A stretch of DNA of 64,000 nucleotides from Podaxis mareebaensis (Eukaryota > Basidiomycota > Agaricomycetes > Agaricales > Agaricaceae): contig JAEUWP010000455.1 in the NCBI GenBank assembly GCA_018524725.1, positions 32,138-96,137 of the forward strand, written 5' to 3'. The position numbers and the translations under genes were made by a program. The notes beneath the pieces are model-generated. The model did not search any database. It saw only the letters and a list, made by a program, of their open reading frames with translations, and was not told the DNA's origin. Positions 23,024 to 34,606 of the stretch are shown here, in pieces. Position 1 is the stretch's first letter. The number at the start of each line of letters is the position of its first letter.

Positions 23024-23858
23024 TCACACTTGAACATTTTCGCTGCGAGAATACCTCAATTGTGGCGGCTTGAGGAGGGAAGTGGGGGGAAACTCACGCA
23101 AGCTCTCCGACAATATTTCCAGCAGGATTGTACAGACATACGTACAAAGTGGCAGGTCCCAAGGAGGGGTCAAAGATACCGTTGCATCGGGCCATGGCGC
23201 ATCCAAGCTCGGTTGTAGATTTCCAGATGACCTGAGTGAAGTGGTTATAGGTCGGCTCAAGTGGGTTGAATTGATCTATCAAAGTCGTACGTCAGTAATC
23301 AAGATTTGTTGGAGCACCCAATGGGGGTCGTTGAGAGAACAACGAAACAGCCTGACAGGCATAAAGTGACAGAAAGAAGCTAAAAATAGAGAGAAAAGGG
23401 ACGCCAGGAACGACAATCCCCTCATTTAAACTATGCATACTATCGTAAATTAGGGGCCTAATTATCTACTCACCAGCATCTTGCACAAAGGTGGATACCG
23501 CAGCTTTGATGGGGAAATCGCCGGTGGCGGCAACAATGTTCTCTCCATATGGCGTATCACTCAACACGCCGTTCGTGTGTTTAAAGTTGCACGCATCGGC
23601 CCATTGTTCGGCCATTTGTGCGAGAGGGACGGACCAGGTGAGGGGTTTGGCGTGATGCTTTACGCGGACGGAGTTGTGCGCTTGGAGAAAGGCGGAGATT
23701 TGGGCGGAGGAGCGGCGAAGGGTTGTAGGATCGCTGAGGTGGTGCGGGCCACGGTTGGAGATGAGGTTGTGATGTGAGGAGGGCGCCGCGAAAGCGCTGG
23801 CTGGGTGGAGGAGGGTGGCGAGGAGGACAAAGAAGGGAAAGACGAGAAGTGAGATCAT
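23024..23858 (-). CDS. Secreted CAP-domain (PR-1/SCP-like) protein
   Basis: Three exons, 5' to 3': 23858-23474, 23275-23098, 23042-23024, encoding 193 aa. The N-terminus MISLLVFPFFVLLATLLHPA is a clear signal peptide, probably cleaved near residue 24. The mature part has the CAP family signatures: FLQAHNSVRVKHHAKPLTWS, PYGENIVAATG, YNHFTQVIWKSTTELGCA (CAP1, with the conserved HFTQVVW-type His) and YVCLYNPAGN (CAP2). The third exon codes only six residues (ENVQV plus the split codon), which completes the usual C-terminus. Family members in yeast (Pry proteins) bind and export sterols, and in mushrooms they are often expressed in fruiting bodies. Sterol or lipid binding here is inferred from the family. 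No GPI or membrane segment follows. Confidence 0.94.
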
Positions 23859-24679
23859 TTCTTTAGAGTTTCTTTGAACCCGGGTAGTGTGCGTAGATAT
23901 TGGTGCTGTGAAGGAGCGACTGGAGGCTTGGTAGCCTGGATATTTACACGAAGATATGGAGGGGGGAAGATGGTGGGAAGAAGAGGATAAAAAGTTGAAT
24001 TGTAGTTTGCTGGAACTTATGAATTTTGCACATGATCAGGTCGGGTGTGCCCCATGTGGGTGTGGATATTTGGAAGAACAGAGTTGAGAATTTGATCCTG
24101 CGGTATCCTTGGCAATACAACCGTCATCACGGCTTTGCTCAGGAAAAGATGTCTCTTTACAATAGTGAACCTACTACTGCTTCAGTTGGTAAAGTTCTGT
24201 TCACCTACACCAGAAAGTATTACGTTGAGTTGGTGGTTCAGAGGATTTGAGCAAATTCCTGAACAATTCCTGGCTTTTGAATTTTTGAGACTCGTAAATA
24301 CAAGCGAGTATGGGACCTGATTAACTTCGGCCCTTAAGATCAGCGATGTGACACGAGTAATAGTAGTCACGTGGTTAAATCGATCGAGTTATGTCATTGT
24401 CATTATGTCATGGATGATTGCGACACTATCATAAATAAATCTATCGAGCACAAGGCAGTCATTCCATTAACAAGGATAGAGCCACAGAATGCACTCTGAG
24501 AAGTGGAGACGCTTTAGAAAGGAGTATCGTGCATGAAGTTTGAAGCCTGAAGCTTGAAGTCTAGTCGTTCCTGCCCCAAACCTTGGTCATTCCGAGAGAA
24601 AGACAAGCTCACGAGGGCCTTTCTGACTGACGGAAAGCAATTGCGAATAAAGGAGGTTGGAGAAACAGACGGAGCTAGT
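23859..24679. other. Intergenic region, promoter of the CAP gene and 3' flank of the prefoldin gene
   Basis: About 820 bp. No coding exon can be supported. Short plus-strand open frames here have no domain or splice support. Confidence 0.5.
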
Positions 24680-25219
24680 TTATATTGGACGTATTCCATA
24701 ATCACGCTTGAAACTATCCAGCTCCAGCTCCTTCGTTTTGTATTGCTCAGCAAGGCCATTGACCGCTTTGCGAATCTGCGTGCAATCGTAATGACCGGAG
24801 CAGCCCGTGAATATACGCAACAACTCACCCCATCGCGATTAGTTTGCAGCGCAGGGACAACATCCTTTACAGTGCGCTCAACAAGTACACCGCCGATCAG
24901 GCGAAAGCACTTGCGGTCTGGCTCCTCTGCAAGTGCTTCATTCAGGGTATTGAGCACAAGGCTAGTGTTCACACGTGGTTAATAGCACGATATCGCTAGA
25001 GGATATAGGTGCATACGTATGCTCGTCTGCCTCTTGCTCGAGCTCGCCTATTTTGCCTGCAAGGGCCTGGAGCTCATTTTGCATCCGGATGAAGTTCTGT
25101 TGGATCTCTGGCTAGACAAGCTCCATGAGGGCCAGGATTTTGCGCGATTGTTAGGACTTACCCTGCGGTGTCAAGGATGGCACCTTTGCTTTTGCCTTGG
25201 TGGATGATGAGGAAGCCAT
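24680..25219 (-). CDS. PFD2: Prefoldin subunit 2
   Basis: Four exons, 5' to 3': 25219-25162, 25107-25017, 24961-24829, 24775-24680, encoding 125 aa, the normal length. Conserved pieces are IQQNFIRMQNELQALAGKI, the helix ELEQEADEHTLVLNTLNEA, the beta hairpin DRKCFRLIGGVLVERTVKDV, and the C-terminal helix ending FKRDYGIRPI. This is the helix-hairpin-helix layout of a beta-type prefoldin. Exon 2 uses the acceptor CTAGCCAG rather than CTAG three bases upstream, because only this keeps the frame. Role known from the family: a jellyfish-shaped heterohexamer that passes unfolded actin and tubulin to the CCT chaperonin. It shares a 128-bp divergent promoter region with the complex I gene. Confidence 0.96.
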
Positions 25220-25347
25220 TAGATTTGGATGAGAGTTTGAGTTCCTCGTGACATGATTGGCCGGAGTAACCTGTCACGCGTGACCCTTACCGCTCCGTTC
25301 CACTCAACTCCAACTCGTCGGTGCTGGCATCCTCGACGCTCTCCTCC
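25220..25347. promoter_or_regulatory. Compact divergent promoter region
   Basis: Only 128 bp separate the start codons of the prefoldin subunit 2 gene (minus) and the NDUFS8 gene (plus), so both promoters and 5' untranslated regions must lie here or overlap the genes. No TATA box is obvious. Confidence 0.6.
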
Positions 25348-26356
25348 ATGTCTTTCGCACGAATTGTCGGGCTTCAGCCTCGCATCCTCGTGGCGGCTAC
25401 CCGCCAGTCACCTACAACTGCAACCATTGCTCGCCGCCTGTTATCTAGCTCTTCGTGCTCTCATGCCCAACACACCCAAGGCATGGGCCTTCAGAGCAAT
25501 CTCAACGAGAGACATGGCCGCCACAACCACTCCCCAACACCTCAATACGACGTTCAGGGTCTTGAAGTTAACCCATACAAGAACGGTCCGAGTGCAATTG
25601 ACAAGGCTGTCCACATTTTCTTGTTTACTGAGATCATCCGAGGTATTCCGTTCGTCTCATGTAAACTTTTTCTTTTGCTGATTGAGCTTAGGAATGTGGA
25701 TCGTATTGGAGAACTTCTTCCGTCCACCTTATACCATCATGTATCCATTCGAGAAGGGCCCTTTATCTCCTCGTTTCCGTGGCGAACATGCCTTGCGCCG
25801 TTACCCCAGCGGAGAGGAACGCTGCATTGGTTAGTCATCCGTTACATTACGTGCATAGTACCCTCACATGTGTTCCTTATAGCGTGCAAGCTTTGCGAAG
25901 CCATTTGCCCCGCCCAGGCCATCACAATTGAGAGCGAAGCCCGTCAAGATGGATCGAGGAAGACAACTAAATACGGTTCGTCATATATCCACCTCGAAGA
26001 CAGCACAGCGCCCTTAACATCTCCCGTAGACATTGACATGACCAAGTGCATCTACTGCGGCTTCTGCCAGGAGGCATGTCCCGTTGATGCTATTGTCGAA
26101 AGTGCGTTTCAGGTTATAGTTCTGACTCATAAATTTGCTAATTGACAATGCTTCCATTTTAGCACAAAATCAGGAATTCTCCACTGAAACCCGGGAGGAA
26201 TTGCTGTACAACAAGGAGAAGCTTCTCGCGAATGGCGATAGGGCCGAGGCTGAAATAGCTGCAAATCTTCAATGTGAGCTTTGTTCCCATGAATCCATGT
26301 AACCATGCGTCCATCTGACTGTCTTCATTTCCACAGCGGACCACGTGTATCGGTGA
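25348..26356 (+). CDS. NDUFS8: NADH:ubiquinone oxidoreductase (complex I) iron-sulfur subunit NDUFS8/TYKY
   Basis: Six exons (25348-25642, 25692-25829, 25883-25975, 26030-26101, 26163-26273, 26337-26356) encode 242 aa. The N-terminus ([20 protein letters not shown] and a Ser-rich run) is a mitochondrial presequence. Two ferredoxin-type 4Fe-4S motifs are complete: C143, C146, C149 with C153P ([16 protein letters not shown]) and C182, C185, C188 with C192P ([16 protein letters not shown]). They ligate clusters N6a and N6b, which pass electrons toward ubiquinone. The conserved stretch [20 protein letters not shown] appears only after removal of intron 1, and the end is SDHVYR. The start chosen is the ATG at 25348; the frame is open to 25321. 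It diverges from the prefoldin gene. Confidence 0.97.
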
Positions 26357-27516
26357 TAATTGGTGTTCATGGAGGGACAATGTAGGCACCTTCCTTAGAC
26401 CTTCGTTACATGTCCGGGTATAGAAGCTTTTTATCATATCTATTCCATTCTCATTTACGCCTTGAAAGCTTGATGCATATGCTACGTAAATTAATTCTCT
26501 GGTACGTCTCAGAAATCTCTTCAGACACGAGCAACTTGAGATTTCAATACCTGCCTGAGCGTCATTTGATGTTATTTATACTCAAGCTTTCAAGTTTAAC
26601 ATCATTGATCAACTTCGCCCGACTAGGTGCTTTTTTAGATCCTCCAGATTCTCCCATTGAACTCACTTGCGTTAGACTTTGCACCCACTGACGACCGACC
26701 TCCTGGATTGATATTTGCCACGTAAGTCCCAATAATCTCTATACTGCTAAGGTCTAAGTGCTGACCGTTCAATCTTGAGGATTCCCTGGGAATCCTAAGA
26801 TCCTCATTGATGAACATGATGATAAGTGCGCACATATGAAGCGATATGACTCGGTTTTCTATAATGGAAGTCTGATTACAGTGCGGGTTTTTAATCGCTA
26901 CCTGGATGTTTTTCTTTAGACGACAGCTGAAAGCATCACACAAGGCGGTGCTCATTGTTTAGAAAGGGTCAGTAGACCCCTGACTTCATTCGACTCTTGC
27001 GTCTTGGCTGACGTTGTATGCTCACACAATGGCTGCCCCACAGTCGGATATAAGGATTGTTTTCCACACCGGATCGTCATGCCGCTATTTCGCGTGTGGG
27101 GCTTCATCGATACAAACTGACAGCAAAGAGAAGAACGCTCACATCTATCATATGGGTCTCCACAGCCCAGCAGCCTGGTCGTGGTCAAAACATGCCAGTC
27201 GGTCACCTTACAGCTGCTGTCACTACTGTCAGCCGCAGCCACATTTGTCTCGCTGCTTCCCAAACCTACCTCGCCTCTCAGAGCTCAACCGCCCAAGCCT
27301 GACTCATCCGAGAGCTCTTCTCCACAATGGATTCTTGGGTCAATAATAACACTATGCCTGCGGTCGGAACAATCCCGTATCAAGATTCGTTGAAGAAGAT
27401 CAGTCACAGCCCTGCTTCTGCACATAAAGGGTGAGATTCCATAGACCCCGATTGCCATATCTTGGAGCTGTTGAAGTAAATCTCACATAGCTATCCTTTA
27501 ATGGTCCCCTCGCCTC
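26357..27516. other. Gene-poor region
   Basis: About 1.2 kb downstream of the complex I gene. Small frames on both strands (for example 26635-26955 minus, 27014-27346 plus) lack domains and splice consistency. Nothing can be supported. Confidence 0.5.
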
Positions 27517-28410
27517 ATGTTTTTGCGAGCTAGTAGCAATGGCCAATTACAAAGGACTCCAAGACTTTGGGAAAGCCGCCGTCCATATGCATCGCCGACC
27601 ATTCGCAATGACCCGCACCGCTCAACCTTGACACAGTCACAATCACAACATCTTCCCACCGAGCGGTTTTATCGCCGTACCAAGGCTGCATTTCATCATC
27701 CGGGGCCCCTATCCCGTGGAACATCGGCCGATTCACGTAGGGGCCGTGATGTTGTGACAGACACTACGTCGAGAATTCTCAATCAAGACCGTGGGTCTGG
27801 CAAGACAGCGAATATAACTCGGAGACATCGTGGTACATCGACGGCGACAGAGGACTTTTTGAATGAAGTGTCACGTTCTCCAAACACACGACGGGGTCGC
27901 GGGAGTCAGGTTGCCGAATTGGATGTCATTGCCAATAGTCAAGAATCTCCCGCTGTCGCCACAGCCTTAGCTTCAGTAGCGGCGGCGGAAATGACCCTGG
28001 CGAACGCGAGCCGCGGATTCCGTACGCAGTTGATGTTATCTCAAGCTCGCAAAACCATCGCGAAATACAAACTGGTTTGTTTTGCCTCTGGTTCAAAAGG
28101 ATGACGCTGGAGAACGCTTTCTATCATGGACGTCGTCCTTGAATTGAAGGCACAGTACGCTGGATATACGACGGGGGACCTGTACGTCACGTTTGAACGC
28201 ATGCGCCGTAACGGAGGTTCCCGCCCAGTGTTCGAGCACCTTGCGCATGATTTCTCAGTGGGGCTTGAGAGTGTGAACACGTACTGGGATGGACAAGCAA
28301 GGATGTGGCGGGAGTGGAAGACTCCGACGGATGAATGCGTTAATTGTGTTAGTGGATCGACGTTCCTGGCCGGGTTTACTCGCGGTCCCGACCCTGCGCG
28401 TTGGTGTTGA
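27517..28410 (+). CDS. Hypothetical protein, weakly supported
   Basis: A reading frame from an ATG at 27517 to 28074 can be joined in phase 0 to 28150-28410 by a 75-nt intron (GTTTGT...TTGAAG), giving about 272 aa. The first part is Arg/Ser/Thr-rich and disordered. The second half of that exon looks helical (SPAVATALASVAAAEMTLAN, then LMLSQARKTIAKYK). The second exon has a Trp-rich, possibly folded segment (YWDGQARMWREWKTPTDE) and ends CVNCVSGSTFLAGFTRG. A further intron near 28375 could extend the protein to about 28500 or 28580. No family is recognised. The exon junction is a guess, and the alternative is two unrelated open frames. Confidence 0.35.
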
Positions 28411-28852
28411 CATTTCCCTGCATCATTCCACATCTCCAACGGCGACTTATTCAGCTCCATCATTGACTTCATTGTATGTCGGACACGCTCATTTCCCTGA
28501 CTCTATCGAACGCTCGACAGCTTCTTGGTGTCCTTTGTTGAATGGTAGTTACGTTGCTGGTTATCATGATCAGCCGTAAGGCCACTTTGATTGAAGGACG
28601 ATACCTTAACTTTGTTCAGATGACTGAGGGGACCGTATGCCTGACAATCATTAGCATTCCAGTGTGTCCCCTGATTACTGAGATATCCTCTTACCCTCCG
28701 TCTGTGTCGGTAGATAGCAATTATATGTGTCGAGCACTGCAAATATTTCAATGGCTGCCTTCGTGTGTACCTTTGTGCCTATCGCGGTTAGTTGCCTGCG
28801 TAGCCCTCGCCTTATATATTCTGTATATGTACCCGACGCGTGTCATGATGCC
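28411..28852. other. Intergenic region
   Basis: About 440 bp between two weakly supported hypothetical genes. It may contain an additional 3' exon of the 27517 gene (acceptor near 28450). Nothing else seen. Confidence 0.4.
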
Positions 28853-29752
28853 CTACTCATCATTCTTAACAATAACAGAGCCACAACAAAGCGTAGGCAA
28901 GGGATAGATGAAACTTATGATATACAGATATCGTAATGTCATTATGGGTGTTTGTGGGTATGGATGGGTCTTGTGAGCCTTGCGATGCTGGGATCTGTTC
29001 CTTAATCCGGTGCAACCCAGATACCTACCAAACACCCTTGTCAGTGTTGTTCGTCGTTTCAAAGCCCCCAAAAAGTGTGGAGTGTCAAAATAAACCGGGG
29101 TTAAAGTTCGGGTTTGGTGATCCTCCTGTCGGGAAGGGGTAAACCTGCTCTCCCGACAACGATGGAGCTGAGCAACAGTCGCTTCTTGGCATTGCTGATT
29201 GAGCTCAATAGCGCTCGTTATATCATGTTTCAATTGATCATGGATTAGACGCTTCAAGGTGGAATGACCAACCATCGAAGTTGTTCCGTCCGAAAGAACG
29301 AATATACTATTGATGGAGATAACGACGAACATAGCCGTGACTGCGAACCTGAGAAATAAGACATGTCGTTAGACAACTCGAACATGTCAACGTCGTGATC
29401 CACGTCTTATCGTTACCCTCCTATGTGAATGGGAAAATCGGAGCCATGTTCATGGTCAAGGGATTCCGACCTGTTCTAGCCTTAGTGCCACTGATAACGA
29501 CGAACATACCACCTGTAACTTGTACGTTAACAAAGAAGGGTTCCATTTGTCACATCGATGGCGGCTGATTGGGAAGCTAGACTCGCAAGCAAAGTTCGAA
29601 CTATCTTTCGCCAGCTCCACAACGCTGATCCACCATTCCAAGAAATGGGGAGCATATGCTCCATCGCACGTCTGACCAGGTAGAAAACTGAAGCAACTCC
29701 TCCATTCGGAGCGGTAGGCAGCTTTCGCCGGTCTTCTGAAGTTTATTGCCAT
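28853..29752 (-). CDS. Hypothetical protein with one predicted membrane segment
   Basis: Three exons, 5' to 3': 29752-29513, 29475-29417, 29348-28853. Their phases close exactly (0, then 2), giving 264 aa starting MAINFRRPAKAAYRSEWRSC. The third exon begins with a hydrophobic stretch (FAVTAMFVVISINSIFVLS), a probable transmembrane helix, followed by a helical, Gln-rich region (IELNQQCQEATVAQLHRCRE). The first intron would be only 37 nt, shorter than others in the window. The frame is also open upstream of 29752 as far as an in-frame TGA at 29839-29837. Beyond that stop the same frame continues to an ATG at 29968 (MSSSGTPSSTSPTTPE). This could mean an unrecognised upstream exon or a nonsense mutation. 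No family is recognised. Confidence 0.4.
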
Positions 29753-32228
29753 TTGAGGTGCTCCAAGCTCACAAGACTCGTCGATCTTCGTCGTACAGCG
29801 GCCGTACAGTCTAATCCTGAGTATTGGCGGAGTTGGTCATATGGGGTGGCTCGGGTATGGTATGTGATATTTTTGCGTCGGTAAGGAGGCATAAGGTGTT
29901 CTGGTTTGGGACCGTCCCGACTCGGGCGTAGTGGGACTCGTGGATGATGGTGTACCACTAGACGACATTTTTCGACAGGGTCTTATGACACATATGTACC
30001 ACACGCCTCCGTGATGTTGTATCACCGATCCGTTCGTGGCCCATGATCAAGAACCCCAGCTTCTAGTGCCATTAAGGAACTTTGAAAGTCGCGGCTGTAA
30101 GTTTGGGTTCGCGGGTACCTTGTATTGCAAAGGCATGTTGCGCAACACCGCGCCCAGCTGCATACCAATACTACCGCTGGAGCCTCGAGGCATCCGCAGC
30201 TATGGACTTGCAAATTCACCAACCAAGAAAGTATACGGTTCCGAGCTTAGCTCGACGGTTTATGCCATATAGATACAGGCTAGCATGAGGACTCCACAGT
30301 ATATGAAAACGTTGAATAAGTACAACTTGCCAAGTCGAGCCCAAGGCGCACAGGTCTTAGTCGGGACCCCGATAAACGAGGAACTCCCAAACAGATAATA
30401 CCCCCAAATATATGTCCGTTTTCAGTGTCACAGCGGTCGCTAAAAACGCCAATGCTACCTCCCATATATGTACGGAGAGCCTGGTGCCAGAGGTAATCCC
30501 GAACAAGGGGGGGTCAAGTGACGTTGTATCCCTTCCCTTTACGGCCACGACCAACTTGGGCACGATCCCGGACCAAAAACAACCATTGAGCTCAGATTCG
30601 TACACGGTGTAACGGTGTTCTAATGAGTGACAACTGGTAATCATAGAACAATTTGACACGACATATGTGCTTCTACATACATATCCAGCCCATTTAATAA
30701 TCGAGTGTGACTTCCATGACTTATTTCCGAGATTCAGTGATTGCAGCTACGAGATCATCATAAGTCCCATCCCACCAATACTGGTTCTTGAATACCACGA
30801 CACCTGAGTTCCATCTTTCAAGTTTCAATGTCCTTTTTTGGTCATGGGTACTACGCTTTCGCTCATGCTGATACTTGTAATGTCGCGACAGCATTCAGGT
30901 ATAACTTTTACGCAGAAGGCTTCTTGATGACGGGTGGCTGGCGTACGTGTCATGTATATGTGGCACCTAATGACAGACATTCGAAGCCACTGCTTGTATT
31001 CCAAGTACCCTGCTATTGACAATGTTCTGAAGAAGTATGCATAGGATGCCATTGTTGAAGTGTATTGAAACTGTATTGCGACTGGTGACGCACCTCCTAA
31101 CCGAACAATACATTAATATACCTTTGTTTCACACGAGAAATCCGAGTCCAGAACCACATGATTAACCCAAGCGAGCGTTGTGTATTCTGGTAGGTCAATA
31201 TAGGTACTTCTAGTACGGGCGAAAGGAGTGTGAAAATTCATGGAGCCGGTTATCTACTTACATAGTAACAAACACTGTGTATTATATACATGACCTGGGA
31301 GGAGCCGGGAGGTACAGGATGAGCATCGGAATTGGGTAAAGAACACAGGGATACAGGTACGCAGTGTGTGCACATGCGTATGATAACGACTCCGGGGCGT
31401 TAATCCGCACTGAAGCGGATTAAAGGTGACTGGCAGAAAGGGCGCAAGAGGAAACTTCGAGATAACAGGATGGGAACGGATAACAAGAAGGGAATAGCAA
31501 AGGCTTGGAAGGGTCAGGAGGAAGGGCGACGGTATGGCTCGGCAACCCAAGGGAAAAGTCGAACGTAAGAAAGCACGTTGGCTGAGAAAAGAAGCGAGCA
31601 AGACGGGATTTGGGAGTATAATTTGAATGGAAGCATGCGCTCAACCTCCCAAACGAAGGAGGCAGAAGTCGGCACTCAAAAAAAGGAAGATAGACCAAGA
31701 ACCAGAAGCGGGATCAAAGGAATAAAGGAAATTTCGAGGAAAGACGAAAGGACACGGAAGAGCGTTACGGCACCAAAATAGACGAACGGCAAGAACATCA
31801 TACGTAAAACCGAGAAAACCGAGACTAAGGTAGTCACAGCGAAAGGACAAAAATAAGTCGCGAGCCCGATGGTCCGAGTTTCGACTAGCAAGTTTTCTAT
31901 GTACATGAATGACCAAAAACAAAAAATAATGATCGTCGTCACAGATACCAACAAAAACATAGGAACATTCAGCGAAGAGTACCAGACCATCTGGGTATCC
32001 AACACGACCCAACACGCAAAAGTACCCAAGCACCAAAAAGTACATCTCCGCTGGAGGAGCAAAAAATAGGTAACAGTGAACCCACAACTCGAACTGGCGC
32101 CCAAATTCGTAAGGAAACAAGGGAAAAAACACACAGATAGACACAACACTACACGCTTGTCATTCCGTCACACTTGAAGCGCTTCCGATCCGCCCGAAAC
32201 ATCACACTGGCCAAGGACCCATAAGGGT
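29753..32228. other. Gene-poor region, partly 3' flank of the INO80F-domain gene
   Basis: About 2.5 kb. The part 29837-29968 (minus) may be a 5' exon of the neighbouring hypothetical gene. From 31640 to 32160 long frames on the minus strand consist of Phe/Leu/Val/Cys-rich chance translation of a T-rich tract and are best read as the 3' untranslated region of the gene ending at 32229. No other gene or RNA is evident. Confidence 0.5.
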
Positions 32229-34415
32229 TTATGAGGTAGCCGTTCGACCCTCCTGCTGGTCTTGTGGTCCACTGACAGTGGCAGTAGGTGGGGGTGGCAC
32301 CGATGCTTCGCGATTATCAACGTTCCGGTGGTGAGGATGTTCACGCTGATAGCGTTTTGACGAACCCCTATCTCTATCTTCAGCCTGCAACCCACCACCT
32401 GATCCTGCCGCAGCTCCCGCAAAGCCTGGTCCTGGAGTGTTTCGCCGAGACCCAGTGTCAACTCCTCCGCTACCGACGTCATTCTCGTTGTCCACGTCCA
32501 TCTCCATTTCATTTCTGCTTCTCTTCCTTGACGTTTCAATCCGGCTCGGTGTTTGTGCCCGTTCTGACATTGCAGCGGCATGAGAAATTCCAGATCCCGG
32601 CGGAGGAGGTGCGGAAGTATAGTTGTTACCGCCACCGCCACCAATAGCAGCACTCCCGCTCGTTCCGTTGTTCGTTCCAGAAGCAGGAGCATGGACTCCA
32701 GCCGCGGCAGCAGCAACGGATGAAGATGGGTGAGGGGGGGCATTTGTAGGATCACGGGATTGCGATCTCACATCATCATGCCCGACAAACTCCAGGTCCT
32801 CATTGTTAGATTGACTGACCGGTCGAAGCCTATACGAAGGCCTATTACGATCTTGGTGTTCATAAAACTGTGTGCGTGAATCAGGCCGTGAAGGTTCTTC
32901 TCCAGCACCATTCCCGGAACCCGAACCCGAGCCGGGAGTATCGGAACGGGAGACATGGACTGATGGGTATGGGTTTCCTTCGTGGTAATAGACCTGCTCC
33001 TCTCTAAGCCGGGGAGGTAGGCTTTGGGCTTGGTGAGGGTGGTGAGAGTGAGGGTGTTCTGGATACTCTGAGGAGGGTGGTGGACGACGATGGGCGGCGT
33101 GAGGCGAGTGAATGTTGGGATTGATGTCTCGACCACTACTCGGTTCGCGCCCTCTGGTTTCGCGTTCCCAATCTCCGCGACTGTCCCGTTCTCGTCCTTT
33201 CTCCCTTTCCAGTTCGTATTGACGCGGAATAGATTCTTCCCGATTGATATACGTGCCAGGGCCCAATCGCTGATGAGCGTGAACCCTACCGGACGACATA
33301 CGCGTGTCGGCGGAATGTAAGGGCGGAGATACCTGAGACGGGTGCCTCGAGTGTTGCAGGTGTGGTTCATTATGTGCGTGGGGATATTCATTACCCTCTA
33401 TCCGCCTCGGCGGTCTATCTCGATCCGAGTGTGGCGGCGGGCTGTGAAGAACGCGTTGTACCGGCGGCAACGGCTCGGAGTACTGTTGACCGGGAACACT
33501 AGGATAGTTTTGGGGAGGAGGTTGGTGAGGACGCGATGACTGAGATCTACCCCGGTCATGTGAAGAAGTTGAATTGAGGTGTGCATGATGCATTGGAGGG
33601 CTACCAGGGTGAGGAAGTGAGTGGCTTCGCCCGGCACCATCGTATTGTCCAACTTGTCCAACTGGAGGCAAGTGAGGTAGCGGATGAAGATGGCGTAAGG
33701 TGTCATGACTGGCCGAATTGCGTCTGGGAGACTGGACAGATGACATATGGGGAGAAGGAACCACGTTGCTGCCCAATGGTGGTGGTTCCATCGAGGGTAC
33801 TGGAGGTCGGCTGGGATCTGACCCAGGAGGTCTGGGATTTCCGTGCTGACGGAGGTAGTCTACAGGTGGGGGATCCGAGTCCATGGGCATTGGACGATCT
33901 CTTGCATCCCTATTCTGATGAGATCCGGAATAAGAACGAGAGGATTGCTGGTGTGGAGGCAGAGAGGGAGCTGAGGGAACCTGGTTGAGTGGGTGACGAT
34001 CGTGTGGGTCTGCCGGGGACGAAGTAGCGGCAAGACGTTCGTACAAGATACTGTTAAAGGGTGAGGAAGATTGAAGGGAAAAAAAATGCAAGAAAAAAAC
34101 GCACGCGCGCTCTAGTTTCATCCGCTGAAGACTCCGCTTGGCCTGGAGGATCTTGAAATGGAGTTTGTCATTTTCCTGGAGAAGGAGTAAGGAAGGTGTA
34201 GTTGTGACGAGAAAGTCAAGTGAACTGACCCCTTCGATCTCTTTTACTTTTCGTTTGAGGTCCTTGTACTTTGCTTGGTACTTGACATCTTCGGCGCCTG
34301 CAGCGATACCGATGGAGTGAGCCGGGCGTGACCGCCTAGCAGAGGGCGCAGAAGGCCCGTGTTGGGTATTTTGGGGGCCAGAGTGAGAGGGCCCGGGGGA
34401 GGGATGGCGGGACAT
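32229..34415 (-). CDS. INO80 complex subunit F-domain protein with long disordered tail
   Basis: Three exons, 5' to 3': 34415-34230, 34175-34105, 34050-32229, encoding 692 aa. The two introns are both 54 nt. The first is a multiple of three inside an open frame, so it is easily missed. Splicing creates one uninterrupted helical segment at residues 45-93: KYQAKYKDLKRKVKEIE, then ENDKLHFKILQAKRSLQRM and KLERAILYERLA. This matches the coiled-coil INO80F/TFPT domain of the INO80 chromatin-remodelling complex. The remaining 600 residues are Pro/Ser/His/Arg-rich and disordered. A nuclear role in chromatin remodelling is inferred from the short domain alone. Other coiled-coil proteins with a similar heptad cannot be excluded. 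Confidence 0.8.
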   Translation of the reverse strand: MSRHPSPGPSHSGPQNTQHGPSAPSARRSRPAHSIGIAAGAEDVKYQAKYKDLKRKVKEIEGVSSLDFLVTTTPSLLLLQENDKLHFKILQAKRSLQRMKLERACVFFLHFFSLQSSSPFNSILYERLAATSSPADPHDRHPLNQVPSAPSLPPHQQSSRSYSGSHQNRDARDRPMPMDSDPPPVDYLRQHGNPRPPGSDPSRPPVPSMEPPPLGSNVVPSPHMSSVQSPRRNSASHDTLRHLHPLPHLPPVGQVGQYDGAGRSHSLPHPGSPPMHHAHLNSTSSHDRGRSQSSRPHQPPPQNYPSVPGQQYSEPLPPVQRVLHSPPPHSDRDRPPRRIEGNEYPHAHNEPHLQHSRHPSQVSPPLHSADTRMSSGRVHAHQRLGPGTYINREESIPRQYELEREKGRERDSRGDWERETRGREPSSGRDINPNIHSPHAAHRRPPPSSEYPEHPHSHHPHQAQSLPPRLREEQVYYHEGNPYPSVHVSRSDTPGSGSGSGNGAGEEPSRPDSRTQFYEHQDRNRPSYRLRPVSQSNNEDLEFVGHDDVRSQSRDPTNAPPHPSSSVAAAAAGVHAPASGTNNGTSGSAAIGGGGGNNYTSAPPPPGSGISHAAAMSERAQTPSRIETSRKRSRNEMEMDVDNENDVGSGGVDTGSRRNTPGPGFAGAAAGSGGGLQAEDRDRGSSKRYQREHPHHRNVDNREASVPPPPTATVSGPQDQQEGRTATS

Positions 34416-34606
34416 GATGAGGTACGGAGCGACAGCTGGCAGTCTTGTTGAAGTCTATCGGCTGTTGTATTTCTCGCAGGCAAGAGTTACAAACACCTTG
34501 TCAATATCCTTGACCTAATTTGGTAACTCCTCCTCCCTCGACTCCTTCAGGGACTCCTTAATACAATTTTCCTCACCGCATCTTTCTCGTCCCCCCAGTA
34601 TTCTAT

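Noticed and set aside
15861..23858. Secondary-metabolite or effector cluster formed by the dehydrogenase, decayed gene and CAP protein
   Set aside because: No backbone synthase, transporter, P450 or regulator is present, so the neighbours look unrelated.
31641..32149. Two overlapping 157-167-aa hydrophobic open frames on the minus strand
   Set aside because: Phe/Leu/Val/Cys-rich translation of a T-rich tract downstream of the INO80F-domain gene; no splice or domain support and two frames are equally open.
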